A DNA stretch of 64,000 nucleotides from Tsukamurella tyrosinosolvens (lineage in GTDB: Bacteria > Actinomycetota > Actinomycetes > Mycobacteriales > Mycobacteriaceae): the NCBI RefSeq assembly GCF_900104775.1, contig NZ_FNSA01000003.1:1922001-1986000 (forward strand). Direction: 5' to 3'. Every line of letters begins with the position of its first letter. Position 1 is the first letter of the stretch. Shown piece by piece: positions 37,077-45,798 of this stretch. The notes beneath the pieces are model-generated. The model saw only the letters and a list, made by a program, of their open reading frames with translations. It was not told the DNA's origin and did no database searches. The position numbers and the translations under genes are program-made.

Positions 37077-40000
37077 TCAGCTCAGGGCCGCGATGGCGGC
37101 GAGCACTTTCTTCTCGGACACCGATCCTGCGGTGCCGAGCGACTGGGCGAACAGGCTCACCCGGAGCTCCTCGATGAGCCAGTGCACCTGGTCCAGCGCG
37201 GCGTCCCGGCGGTGTTCCGGCAGGGCGTCCAACTTCGCCGTGAGCGCGCCGTACACGCGGTCGAGCGTCGCCATGCCGCGGTCGTCACGGTCGATCGACG
37301 CGGGCAGCGCGGCCCAGCGTGCGGCGGCGCCTGCGGTGTACCGCGGGAGGTGCTGCAGGTGCGTGTCCGGGGTCGCCGCGACGAACCCGGGGAACAGGAG
37401 CGCATCGAGCTGTTCGGCGATGTCCTCCGCCGCGTCACGCAGTGCCGGCGGAGCGGAGGCGATCGCACCCCGGACCTCGGTGGCCGTCGCCACGGCCGCC
37501 GCGACGTCCGCGAAGTTCTGCTGGACCGCCTCGCCCAGGCCCGCTCGCACCGTGGCCGTCAGGGCCGCGAACTCGTCCGGCGTCCACGCGAGGCCCGCGC
37601 GGGCACGAAGGTCCGTGATGGCGCGTCGGCGACAGTCGGCCACGAGATCCATGGGCGTGGCGTACGGGCTCTGCGACAGCGCGAGGCGCTCCCGCTGCCC
37701 GACGGACTGCAGCACCGACTTGTGCGCCGCGGGCAGGGCGTTCGCGAGGAGCACATCGAGTCCGGCACCCATCAGCGCGGCCTGCTCCGGCTCCGCGGCG
37801 ACCACCTTCACGCCCGCGGCGTCACCGACGGGATACAGCGTGCCGAAACCGACCACGCGGCTGCCGCGCACCTCGGTGTCGATGGTCCGCGGCACGTCGC
37901 CGAGCGTGTCGGCGGTCCACTGCTTCGCCGGCGCCCGCTCGTACGCCCCGGCGCGGCTCGACAGGTCCTGTTGCACCGCAGCGCCGAGTTCCCGCTTGAG
38001 GGCGTCGAGGTCCTTGCCCGAGCCGAGCACGCGGCCGTCGTCGCCGATCACCGTGAACGTCACCCGCAGGTGATCGGGGATCGCGCCGGCGGAGAAGTCG
38101 CCGGCGCGGATCACCGTGCCGGACAACTGCGTCAGCTCACGGGCGAGGCCCTCGGTCAGGGGCTCCGCGCGGGGCGTGAGGCGCGCCAGCGCCGCCGCGG
38201 CGAAGTCGGGCGCGGGCACGACTTCGCGGCGCAACTGCTTCGGCAACGACTTGATCAGCGCCACGGCGAGGTCCTCGCGCATCGCGGGAACGAGCCATTC
38301 GAATCCGTCGGCGCGGACCGTCGCCAGGTCCTTGACGGGTATGCGGGCCGTGACGCCGTCGTCGGCGGCGCCGGGCTCGAACCGGTACTTGAGCGGTACC
38401 TCGATGCGTCCCTGCAGCCACGACGTCGGGTACGCCTCCGCGGTGACGTCGGCGGCACCGTCGGCGAGGAGGTCGTCGGCGGTGAAGTCGAGCCGGCCGG
38501 GATCGGTCCGCGAGGCCTTCTTCCACCAGGAGTCGAAGTGCCGCGCTGAGACGATGCCCTCGGGCACGCGCCGGTCGTAGAAGTCGAAGAGCCCGTCCTC
38601 GTCCACGACGATGTCGCGGCGACGCGCCTTGTCCTCCAGGTACTCCGCATCGTCGAGCAGCGCCCGGTTGCGCGCGAAGAACGGGTGCCGCGTGCGCCAC
38701 TCGCCCTGGACGAGCGCGTGTCGCAGGAACAGCTCCCGCGCGGCGACGGGGTCGATCCGGCCGAAGTTCACGGTGCGGTCGGCGACCAGCGGCACGCCGA
38801 ACAGCGTGACGCGCTCCTTGGCCAGCACGGCCTCCCGCTTGGTGGACCAGTGCGGCTCGGAGTAGTGGTGCTTCGCGAGCGGCCCCGCGAGCTTCTCGGC
38901 CCACTCCGGCTCGATCTTCGCGACCGTCCGCGCGAACAGCCGCGAGGTCTCCACGAGCTCGCCCGCCATGACGAACCGCGGGGGCTTCTTGGACAGCGCT
39001 GAACCGGGGAAGACGAGGAACTTCGTGTTGCGCGCGCCCAGGAACTCCCTGCCGTCGGGCTCGCGCAGCCCGATCTGGGAGAGCAGCCCGGCCAGCATCG
39101 CCTGGTGGATCAGGTCGGGCGACGGTGCCGGTTCCCGTCCCAGCGAGTCCAACTTCCAGCCGAGGTCCCGGCAGATCTGCCGGAGCTGGCCCTGCAGGTC
39201 CTGCCACTCGCGGATCCGCACGTAATGCAGGAACTCCCGCTGGCACTCCCGCCGGAAGGCGCTGGAGCTCAGCTCGGCCCGCCGGTCGCCCAGGTGGCGC
39301 CAGAGGTTGAGGTAGGAGAGGAAGTCGGAGGTCGGGTCCGCGAAGCGGGCGTGCTGCGCGTCCGCGGCCTGACGGTGCTCGGCCGGCCGCTCGCGGACGT
39401 CCTGGATGGACAGCCCAGCGACGATGACGAGCACCTCGGGGAGCACTCCGAACTCGCGGGCCGCGACCAGCATGCGCGCCATGCGCGGGTCGACGGGCAG
39501 GTCGGCGAGCTGGCGGCCGACGGCGGACAGGCGCTTGCGCCCCTCGTGCGCATCCTCGAGTGCTCCCAGCTCCTCGAGCAGCGCCGTGCCGTCGCGGACG
39601 GCCCGCTCGTCGGGCGGCTGCACGAACGGGAAGGCGGAGACCTCGCCCAGTTCCAGCGCGGTCATCGACAGGATGACCGAGGCGAGGTTGGTCCGCAGGA
39701 TCTCGGGATCGGTGTACACGGGCCGGGCGTCGAAATCCTCCTCCGAGTACAGCCGGATCGCGATGCCGTCGGAGGTGCGGCCGCAGCGGCCGGAGCGCTG
39801 CTGCGCGGAGGCCTGCGAGACCGGCTCGATCGGCAGTCGCTGCACCTTGGTGCGCACCGAGTACCGCGAGATGCGCGCGGTACCCGTGTCCACGACGTAC
39901 TTGATGCCGGGCACGGTCAGCGAGGTCTCGGCGACGTTGGTGGACAGGACGATCCGCCGTCCCGTGTGCGGGGCGAAGACGCGGTGCTGCTCGGCGGAGG

Positions 40001-41021
40001 AGAGCCGCGCGTAGAGGGGGAGGATCTCGGTCCCGGGCCGCACGTGCGCCTGCAGCGCCTCGGCGGCGTCGCGGATCTCACGCTCGCCGGAGAGGAAGAC
40101 GAGGACGTCGCCGGGCGCCTCGCGGGAGAGCTCGTCGACGGCGTGCACGATCCCGGTGACCTGGTCGAGCGGCTCGGAATCGTCGGTCATCTCGTCGAGC
40201 GGGCGGTACCGGATCTCCACCGGGTACGTGCGACCGCTGACCTCGATGACGGGGGCGGGGGCACCGTCGGGCCGGGCGAAGTGGGTGGCGAACCGCTCCG
40301 GTTCGATGGTCGCGGAGGTGACGATCACCTTGAGATCGGGCCTGCGGGGCAGGATCTGGCGCAGGTAGCCCAGAAGGAAGTCGATGTTGAGGCTGCGCTC
40401 GTGGGCCTCGTCGATGATGATCGTGTCGTAGTCGCGCAGCAGCCGGTCGCGGGTGAGCTCGCGCAGCAGGATGCCGTCGGTCATGAGCTTGACCGACGTC
40501 TTCGGCGACACCCGGTCGGTGAACCGCACCGCGTAGCCGACGGCATCGCCCAGCTCGGACTTCGTCTCCTCGGCGATGCGTTCGGCGACGCTGCGGGCGG
40601 CGAGCCGCCGGGGCTGCGTGTGGCCGATCATGCCGCGGACGCCGCGCCCCAGCTCGAGGCAGATCTTCGGCAGCTGTGTCGTCTTCCCCGAGCCGGTCTC
40701 GCCGGCCAGGATGATCACCTGGTTCTCGGCGATGGCCTTCGCGATCTCCTCGCGCCGGGCGCTGACGGGCAGGTTCTCGGGGTAGACGATGGCCGGCACC
40801 GCTGCCTTGCGCTCGGCGTAGCGTCCCCGCGCCGTCTCGATCTCGCGGGCCAGCTTCGGCAGATCGGAGGGCTTGGCGCGCTTGAGTCTCCCGCGCAGCC
40901 TGGCTTCGTCCCGCAGGGTGAGCGCGGGGTCGGCATCGGTGCCGAGCGCGGCGTACAGATCGCGCTTCGACGGTCCGCCGTCGCCGTCGTCTCGTGCGGT
41001 GCGCGTCTCCTGCTTCGTCAT
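37077..41021 (-). CDS. hrpA: ATP-dependent RNA helicase HrpA
   Basis: A 1314-residue DEAH-box helicase. Walker A is GETGSGKTT, motif II is IIDEAHERS, motif III is SAT and motif VI is QRSGRCGR. These are followed by HA2 and OB-fold regions and the long DUF3418 C-terminus typical of full-length HrpA. HrpA unwinds structured RNA and rescues stalled or collided ribosomes in E. coli. It is divergent from the aminotransferase, with only 20 bp between start codons. Confidence 0.95.
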   Translation of the reverse strand: MTKQETRTARDDGDGGPSKRDLYAALGTDADPALTLRDEARLRGRLKRAKPSDLPKLAREIETARGRYAERKAAVPAIVYPENLPVSARREEIAKAIAENQVIILAGETGSGKTTQLPKICLELGRGVRGMIGHTQPRRLAARSVAERIAEETKSELGDAVGYAVRFTDRVSPKTSVKLMTDGILLRELTRDRLLRDYDTIIIDEAHERSLNIDFLLGYLRQILPRRPDLKVIVTSATIEPERFATHFARPDGAPAPVIEVSGRTYPVEIRYRPLDEMTDDSEPLDQVTGIVHAVDELSREAPGDVLVFLSGEREIRDAAEALQAHVRPGTEILPLYARLSSAEQHRVFAPHTGRRIVLSTNVAETSLTVPGIKYVVDTGTARISRYSVRTKVQRLPIEPVSQASAQQRSGRCGRTSDGIAIRLYSEEDFDARPVYTDPEILRTNLASVILSMTALELGEVSAFPFVQPPDERAVRDGTALLEELGALEDAHEGRKRLSAVGRQLADLPVDPRMARMLVAAREFGVLPEVLVIVAGLSIQDVRERPAEHRQAADAQHARFADPTSDFLSYLNLWRHLGDRRAELSSSAFRRECQREFLHYVRIREWQDLQGQLRQICRDLGWKLDSLGREPAPSPDLIHQAMLAGLLSQIGLREPDGREFLGARNTKFLVFPGSALSKKPPRFVMAGELVETSRLFARTVAKIEPEWAEKLAGPLAKHHYSEPHWSTKREAVLAKERVTLFGVPLVADRTVNFGRIDPVAARELFLRHALVQGEWRTRHPFFARNRALLDDAEYLEDKARRRDIVVDEDGLFDFYDRRVPEGIVSARHFDSWWKKASRTDPGRLDFTADDLLADGAADVTAEAYPTSWLQGRIEVPLKYRFEPGAADDGVTARIPVKDLATVRADGFEWLVPAMREDLAVALIKSLPKQLRREVVPAPDFAAAALARLTPRAEPLTEGLARELTQLSGTVIRAGDFSAGAIPDHLRVTFTVIGDDGRVLGSGKDLDALKRELGAAVQQDLSSRAGAYERAPAKQWTADTLGDVPRTIDTEVRGSRVVGFGTLYPVGDAAGVKVVAAEPEQAALMGAGLDVLLANALPAAHKSVLQSVGQRERLALSQSPYATPMDLVADCRRRAITDLRARAGLAWTPDEFAALTATVRAGLGEAVQQNFADVAAAVATATEVRGAIASAPPALRDAAEDIAEQLDALLFPGFVAATPDTHLQHLPRYTAGAAARWAALPASIDRDDRGMATLDRVYGALTAKLDALPEHRRDAALDQVHWLIEELRVSLFAQSLGTAGSVSEKKVLAAIAALS

Positions 41022-41028
41022 TTGCGAC

Positions 41029-41035
41029 TAGTTTA
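41029..41035. promoter_or_regulatory. overlapping divergent leaderless -10 elements for hrpA and the aminotransferase
   Basis: TAGTTTA on the plus strand. Reading right, TAGTTT lies 7 nt before the aminotransferase ATG. Reading left, TAAACT lies 8 nt before the hrpA ATG. The two hexamers overlap by five bases. Confidence 0.6.
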
Positions 41036-41041
41036 TCCACC

Positions 41042-42295
41042 ATGAGCGGACAGGGACCCACGACCTCATCGGCACTCTGGCACGGCTTCGCGGACATGGG
41101 CGCCGTGCAGCGCGACGGTGCCTTCGTCTTCGCGCGCGGCGAGGGCGCCTACGTCTTCGACACCGAGGGCAACCGCTACCTGGACGCGACCGCCGGCCTG
41201 TGGTTCGCGAACGTCGGGCACGGCCGCGCCGAGGTCGCGGACGCGGTGCGCGACCAGCTGCTCAAGGTCGCGCACGTGACCGGCTTCGGCGACGCCGCCA
41301 CCGACACGACGGTCGCCCTCGCCGAGCGCCTGCAGGGCATCGCGCCGGTGCCGGACAGCAAGATCTTCTTCACCTCCGGCGGCTCCGATTCGGTGGATTC
41401 CGCGATCAAGCTGGCCCGCCGCTACTGGCAGGAGAAGGGCCGGCCCGAGAAGAAGCTCATCGTCGGCCGTTCCAACGCCTACCACGGCATGCACGTGGGC
41501 GGTACCAGCCTGGGCGGCATCCCGGTCAACGCCGAGGGCTACGGGGGCGTGCTCTTCGACGACACCGCCACCGTCGCGTGGGACGACGCCAAGGAGCTGC
41601 TCGGCCTCATCGAGCGGGTCGGCGCCGAGGCGATCGCGGCCTTCGTGGCCGAGCCCGTGATCGGCGCCGGCGGTCTGCTGCCGCCGCCGGAGGGCTACCT
41701 GCGCGAGGTCCGCGACATCTGCCGCGAGCACGACGTGTTGTTCATCGCCGACGAGGTGATCACCGGCTTCGGCCGGATCGGCGGCGCCTGGTTCGCGTCG
41801 AGCCGGTTCGATCTGGAGCCCGACCTGATGACCACCGCGAAGGGGCTGACCAGCGGCTACGTCCCGATGGGGGCGCTGTTCGTGGCGCCGCGCGTCGCCG
41901 AGCCCTTCTTCGCGGGCGGCGTGTGGTGGCGGCACGGCTACACCTACGGCGGGCACGCGGCGGCGGCCGCGGCGTCGATGGCCGTGCTCGACATCATGGA
42001 GCGCGAGAACCTCGTCGCGGAGGCGCTGCGGCTGCAGGACACGCTGCTGCGCGAGCTGTCCGCGCTCGCCGATCACCCGAAGGTCAAGGACGTGCGGGGC
42101 GGCGTCGGCGCGGTCGCGGGCGTGCAGTTGCACGAGCCGGCGGAGGCGATGGCGATGGTGAAGAAGCTGCGGGCGCAGGGCGTCTCGGGCCGCGCCGCGG
42201 GCCTCGGCACGCTCCAGTACTCGCCGGCACTGATCACGACGGACGAGCAGGTCGCCGAGATCGCCGCGGCCACGCGACGGGCCCTCGACGCCTGA
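41042..42295 (+). CDS. class III aminotransferase (aspartate aminotransferase superfamily)
   Basis: A 417-residue PLP enzyme. PLP-site motifs: TSGGSDSVDSAIKLARRYW, FIADEVITGFGRIG and the Schiff-base Lys267 in TTAKGLTSGYVPMGA. Class III members move amino groups of omega-amino acids, GABA, putrescine or beta-alanine; substrate is not clear. It may form a transcription unit with the DUF485-actP pair 100 bp downstream, but a CRP-like site lies between them. Confidence 0.88.
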   Translation: MSGQGPTTSSALWHGFADMGAVQRDGAFVFARGEGAYVFDTEGNRYLDATAGLWFANVGHGRAEVADAVRDQLLKVAHVTGFGDAATDTTVALAERLQGIAPVPDSKIFFTSGGSDSVDSAIKLARRYWQEKGRPEKKLIVGRSNAYHGMHVGGTSLGGIPVNAEGYGGVLFDDTATVAWDDAKELLGLIERVGAEAIAAFVAEPVIGAGGLLPPPEGYLREVRDICREHDVLFIADEVITGFGRIGGAWFASSRFDLEPDLMTTAKGLTSGYVPMGALFVAPRVAEPFFAGGVWWRHGYTYGGHAAAAAASMAVLDIMERENLVAEALRLQDTLLRELSALADHPKVKDVRGGVGAVAGVQLHEPAEAMAMVKKLRAQGVSGRAAGLGTLQYSPALITTDEQVAEIAAATRRALDA

Positions 42296-42369
42296 GCCGA
42301 GTAAGCCCCGGGCAATGACCGTTGCAAGGGGTTGCACGGCGTTTGTGGCCGATTCAAACCCGTGGTCAA

Positions 42370-42385
42370 TGTGGTCCGTGCCACA
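42370..42385. promoter_or_regulatory. CRP/GlxR-like site upstream of the DUF485-actP operon
   Basis: TGTGGTCCGTGCCACA, a perfect TGTGG-N6-CCACA dyad holding the TGTG-N8-CACA core of the cAMP receptor protein consensus (TGTGA-N6-TCACA). It is 10 bp before the GTG of the DUF485 gene. Confidence 0.55.
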
Positions 42386-42394
42386 CTTTCGGAC

Positions 42395-42739
42395 GTGAAC
42401 GAAGAGGATACGGCGGCGGTCTACCAGCGCGCCTACGACAGCAAGGAATTCCACGAACTCCGCCGCAGGCTGGCGTCCTTCGTGATCCCGATCTCCGTGG
42501 CCTTCCTGCTCTGGTACGTCCTGTACGTGCTGCTGGCCACCTACGCGCACGACTTCATGAGCCAGAAGCTGTTCGGCAACATCAACGTCGCGCTGGTGAT
42601 GGGGCTCGGGCAGTTCGTGACCACGTTCGCCATCACCTGGGCGTACGTGCGATTCGCGAACAACACGATCGACCCGATGGCCACCGAGCTGCGCGAGCAC
42701 ATCGAGGGCGAGCTCAAGGCCGGGGAGGCGGGCAAGTGA
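42395..42739 (+). CDS. DUF485 family membrane protein
   Basis: A 114-residue two-span protein (IPISVAFLLWYVLYVLLATY and VALVMGLGQFVTTFAITWAY) with conserved EFHELRRRL before span 1. DUF485 proteins are standard small partners of acetate-type sodium:solute symporters. Its stop overlaps the start of actP (GTGA). Confidence 0.9.
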   Translation: MNEEDTAAVYQRAYDSKEFHELRRRLASFVIPISVAFLLWYVLYVLLATYAHDFMSQKLFGNINVALVMGLGQFVTTFAITWAYVRFANNTIDPMATELREHIEGELKAGEAGK

Positions 42740-44370
42740 CCGATCTCCTCGCCTGGGAACCGCGCACGATCGAGGTCGGCCAGCAGGTCGGCTCCACCAC
42801 GCTCAACATCGTGATCTTCCTGCTGTTCATCGGCGTCACGATGGGACTGGTCATCAAGGCCAGTCGAACGACCAAGAAGGCCACCGACTTCTACACCGGC
42901 GGCGCCACGTTCACCGGCCCGCAGAACGGCTTCGCCATCGCGGGCGACTACCTCTCCGCCGCCAGCTTCCTCGGCATCTGCGGCGCCATCGCCGTCCAGG
43001 GCTACGACGGCTTCCTGTACTCCATCGGCTTCCTCGTCGCGTGGCTCGTCGCGCTCCTGCTCGTCGCCGAGCGGCTGCGCAACGTCGGCAAGTTCACCAT
43101 GGCCGACGTGCTGAGCTTCCGGCTCAAGCAGCGCCCCGTCCGCATGGCCGCCGCGCTCGCGACGCTCACCGTCTCGCTCTTCTACCTGATCGCCCAGATG
43201 GCCGGCGCGGGCGGCCTCGTCTCGCTGCTGCTCAACATCAAGGGCACCACCGGGCAGGCCGTCGTGGTCGCGGTGGTCGGCGTGCTCATGATCGTCTACG
43301 TGCTGGTCGGCGGCATGAAGGGCACGACCTACGTGCAGATGGTCAAGGCCGTCCTGCTGGTCGGCGGCGCGCTGCTCATGACGCTCATGGTGCTCGCCGC
43401 GGTCAAGGGCAACTTCTCCGACCTGCTGCAGAAGGCCATCGACGGCAGCGCTTCGGGGCAGAAGATCATCGAGCCCGGCCTCAAGTACGGCAAGACCGAG
43501 ACCACCAAGCTCGACTTCATCTCGCTGGCGCTGGCCCTCGTGCTCGGCACCGCGGGCCTGCCGCACGTGCTCATGCGCTTCTACACCGTGCCCACCGCCA
43601 AGGAGGCCCGCCGCTCGGTGACCTGGGCGATCGGCCTGATCGGCGCCTTCTACATCTTCACCCTGGTCCTGGGCTTCGGTGCCGCCGCCTACGTGGGCGC
43701 CGACGTCATCGCCAAGGCCCCGGGCGGTGTGAACTCCGCGGCGCCGCTCCTCGCCTTCTCGCTCGGCGGCACGATCCTCATGGCCGTCATCTCCGCCGTC
43801 GCGTTCGCCACGATCCTCGCGGTCGTCGCGGGCCTCGCCATCACGGCGTCCGCCAGCCTCGCGCACGACATCTACAACGGCGTCATCAAGCGCGGCCAGG
43901 CGTCGGAGGAATCGCAGGTCCGCGTCTCGAGGATCACCGTGGTGGTGATCGGCATCGCGTCGATCATCCTCGGCATCGGGGCGATGGGCCAGAACATCGC
44001 CTTCCTGGTGGCGCTGGCGTTCGCCGTCGCCGCGTCGGCCAACCTGCCGACGATCCTGTTCTCCCTGTTCTGGCGGAAGTTCAACACCACCGGCGCGGTG
44101 CTGTCGATGTACGGCGGCCTCATGTCGGCCATCGTGCTGATCATCTTCTCGCCGGCCGTCTCGGGGAAGTCGACGTCGATGTTCAAGTCGCTCGACTTCC
44201 ACTGGTTCCCGCTGGAGAACCCCGGCCTGGTGTCGATCCCGATCGGCTTCGGACTCGCGATCCTCGGCACGATCTTCGGCAAGCCCGACACCGAGCTCGC
44301 CGACAAGGCGGTCGAGATGGAGGTCCGCTCGCTCACCGGCGTCGGGGTCGAGAAGGCCATCGATCACTAG
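42736..44370 (+). CDS. actP: cation/acetate symporter (SSS family, ActP-like)
   Basis: A 544-residue transporter with about 13 spans. Typical segments: DFYTGGATFTGPQNGFAIAG, GDYLSAASFLGICGAIAVQG and FYLIAQMAGAGGLVSLLL. It should import acetate or related monocarboxylates with a cation. It is translationally coupled to the DUF485 gene, preceded by a CRP/GlxR-like site and followed by a strong hairpin. Confidence 0.9.
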   Translation: MTDLLAWEPRTIEVGQQVGSTTLNIVIFLLFIGVTMGLVIKASRTTKKATDFYTGGATFTGPQNGFAIAGDYLSAASFLGICGAIAVQGYDGFLYSIGFLVAWLVALLLVAERLRNVGKFTMADVLSFRLKQRPVRMAAALATLTVSLFYLIAQMAGAGGLVSLLLNIKGTTGQAVVVAVVGVLMIVYVLVGGMKGTTYVQMVKAVLLVGGALLMTLMVLAAVKGNFSDLLQKAIDGSASGQKIIEPGLKYGKTETTKLDFISLALALVLGTAGLPHVLMRFYTVPTAKEARRSVTWAIGLIGAFYIFTLVLGFGAAAYVGADVIAKAPGGVNSAAPLLAFSLGGTILMAVISAVAFATILAVVAGLAITASASLAHDIYNGVIKRGQASEESQVRVSRITVVVIGIASIILGIGAMGQNIAFLVALAFAVAASANLPTILFSLFWRKFNTTGAVLSMYGGLMSAIVLIIFSPAVSGKSTSMFKSLDFHWFPLENPGLVSIPIGFGLAILGTIFGKPDTELADKAVEMEVRSLTGVGVEKAIDH

Positions 44371-44382
44371 GTCCCGCACACC

Positions 44383-44421
44383 GACGGTGCCCGTCCCCGG
44401 CTTCCGGGGGCGGGCACCGTC
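44383..44421. terminator. bidirectional terminator between actP and the sigma-factor gene
   Basis: Arms GACGGTGCCCG and CGGGCACCGTC with an inner C-run/G-run stem, followed by GTTTCCC. It lies 12 bp past actP and 10 bp past the convergent sigma-factor gene. Confidence 0.85.
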
Positions 44422-44431
44422 GTTTCCCGGG

Positions 44432-45256
44432 TCAGAGCGGGACGATCTCGCTGCCCGCGACCTCGTCGGCGCGCAGGGTGACGTCGAGGGCGGCGATGCG
44501 GCCGTCCTCGGTGAAGGTCACGTCGCCGAGCAGCAGGTAGTCGGACGCGCCGGGCAGCCGCACGGTGTAGCCGAGGACGCCGTCGACCAGCGCGACGAGT
44601 GCCGTCTTCGCCTTGAACAGGAAGGCCTCCGCGATCGCGGGCGCGCCGGTCAGCACGGACGTGGCCGCACCGTCCGTGTGCGTGCGGAAGACCGCGTCGG
44701 GATCGAGCAGGTCGACGAGCGCCGTGAAGTCACCGTCGCGCGACGCGGCGAGGAAGGCGCGCACGGCGTCGGTGCGCACGGCATCCGGCCGGGGCGCACC
44801 CGCTACTCGGCGGCGCGCGCGACTGGCGAGCTGGCGGGTCGCGGCGGGGCTCCTGCCGAGGATCGCCGCGACGTCGTCGAAGGGCACGGCGAAGACGTCG
44901 TGCAGGACGAAGGCGACCCGTTCGGCCGGCGCGAGGTCGTCGAGCACCGCGCCCATCGCTGCGCCCACGGACTCGGCGAGCTGCGCCTCGTCGTCCGGTG
45001 CGGGCGCGGGGTCGGCGGGGTCCACCTCGTCGAGCGGCGTCGTCTCGCGCCGGGCCCGCAGGCGGTCCAGGCAGATCCGCGAGACCACGGTCGTCAGCCA
45101 CGCGGTCGGATTGTCGACGGTTCCGGCTCCGTCCGCCCGGTCCGCCCGCAGCCACGCCTCCTGCACCGCGTCCTCGGCGTCGGCGGGGGAGCCGAGCATC
45201 CGCGCGGCCACCGCGAGCAGCCGGGGCCGCGCGTTCTCGAAGTCGTCCAGGTCCAT
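44432..45256 (-). CDS. ECF sigma factor with SnoaL-like C-terminal domain (ECF41/SigJ-like)
   Basis: A 274-residue sigma factor. Sigma-2 spans residues ~10-75 (DAEDAVQEAWLRADR), sigma-4 ~105-160 (VFAVPFDDVAAILGRSPAAT), then a ~110-residue SnoaL-like domain (AVRAFLAASRDGDFTALVDL) that tunes activity in such sigmas in place of an anti-sigma factor. The linker lacks the WLPEP motif of classic ECF41 proteins. Its divergent partner encodes a carboxymuconolactone decarboxylase, the usual ECF41 target. Confidence 0.88.
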   Translation of the reverse strand: MDLDDFENARPRLLAVAARMLGSPADAEDAVQEAWLRADRADGAGTVDNPTAWLTTVVSRICLDRLRARRETTPLDEVDPADPAPAPDDEAQLAESVGAAMGAVLDDLAPAERVAFVLHDVFAVPFDDVAAILGRSPAATRQLASRARRRVAGAPRPDAVRTDAVRAFLAASRDGDFTALVDLLDPDAVFRTHTDGAATSVLTGAPAIAEAFLFKAKTALVALVDGVLGYTVRLPGASDYLLLGDVTFTEDGRIAALDVTLRADEVAGSEIVPL

Positions 45257-45257
45257 G

Positions 45258-45284
45258 TGTCACATCCTCCGTCGTCGATCCGTC
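45258..45284 (+). promoter_or_regulatory. ECF41-type promoter of the decarboxylase gene
   Basis: TGTCACA (45258-45264), 16 bp, CGTC (45281-45284). It agrees with the published ECF41 promoter (TGTCACA at -35, CGTC at -10) and faces the decarboxylase gene 52 bp downstream. Confidence 0.7.
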
Positions 45285-45336
45285 AGGGAGATGACGGGGC
45301 GCCCGCCCCGAGTGTGACCGATCGAAGGAGAACACC

Positions 45337-45795
45337 ATGACCGCACGGATGACGAACCCCGCCTTCGTCCTGCCCGGGGCGCTGGACGCGCTGACGAAGC
45401 TCGGTGAGGCGGTGGCGGCGTCGGGGCTGTCGCCGGAGTTGCTGGAGCTGGTGAACATGCGGGCGAGCCAGCTCAACAGCTGCAGCACCTGCCTCGACGG
45501 GCACTGGCGGATGGCGCGCAAGCACGGCGCGTCCGACGAGAAGCTCTTCGCCGTCGGGGCGTGGCGTCACACGCCCTACTTCTCCGATGCCGAGCGGATC
45601 GCGCTGGAGCTCACGGAGGAGCTGACCGCGCTCGCGGGGCATCCCGACGCCGTGCCGGACGAGCTGTGGGACGCCGCCGCGGACGAGTTCGACGCGAGCC
45701 AGCTCGCCGCGCTGGTGCTCGCCGTCGGTCAGATCAACCTGTGGAACCGCGTGAACCACGCGACCCGGCAGGAGGCGGGTTCCTGGCGGCCGTGA
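45337..45795 (+). CDS. carboxymuconolactone decarboxylase (AhpD-like) family protein
   Basis: A 152-residue AhpD-fold protein with a redox CxxC-x3-H motif (CSTCLDGH, near residues 49-56). These proteins act as peroxidase-like or redox enzymes. A strong AAGGAGA ribosome binding site precedes it. It is the predicted target of the adjacent ECF sigma factor through a TGTCACA/CGTC promoter, so the pair forms a sigma-plus-effector module. Confidence 0.9.
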   Translation: MTARMTNPAFVLPGALDALTKLGEAVAASGLSPELLELVNMRASQLNSCSTCLDGHWRMARKHGASDEKLFAVGAWRHTPYFSDAERIALELTEELTALAGHPDAVPDELWDAAADEFDASQLAALVLAVGQINLWNRVNHATRQEAGSWRP

Positions 45796-45798
45796 CGA

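Noticed and set aside
39105-41045. Long open frames antisense to hrpA and to other large genes (for example 4498-5979, 6781-9108, 51361-54321, 58064-60039)
   Set aside because: All mirror codon positions of strongly supported genes and contain no recognisable domain.
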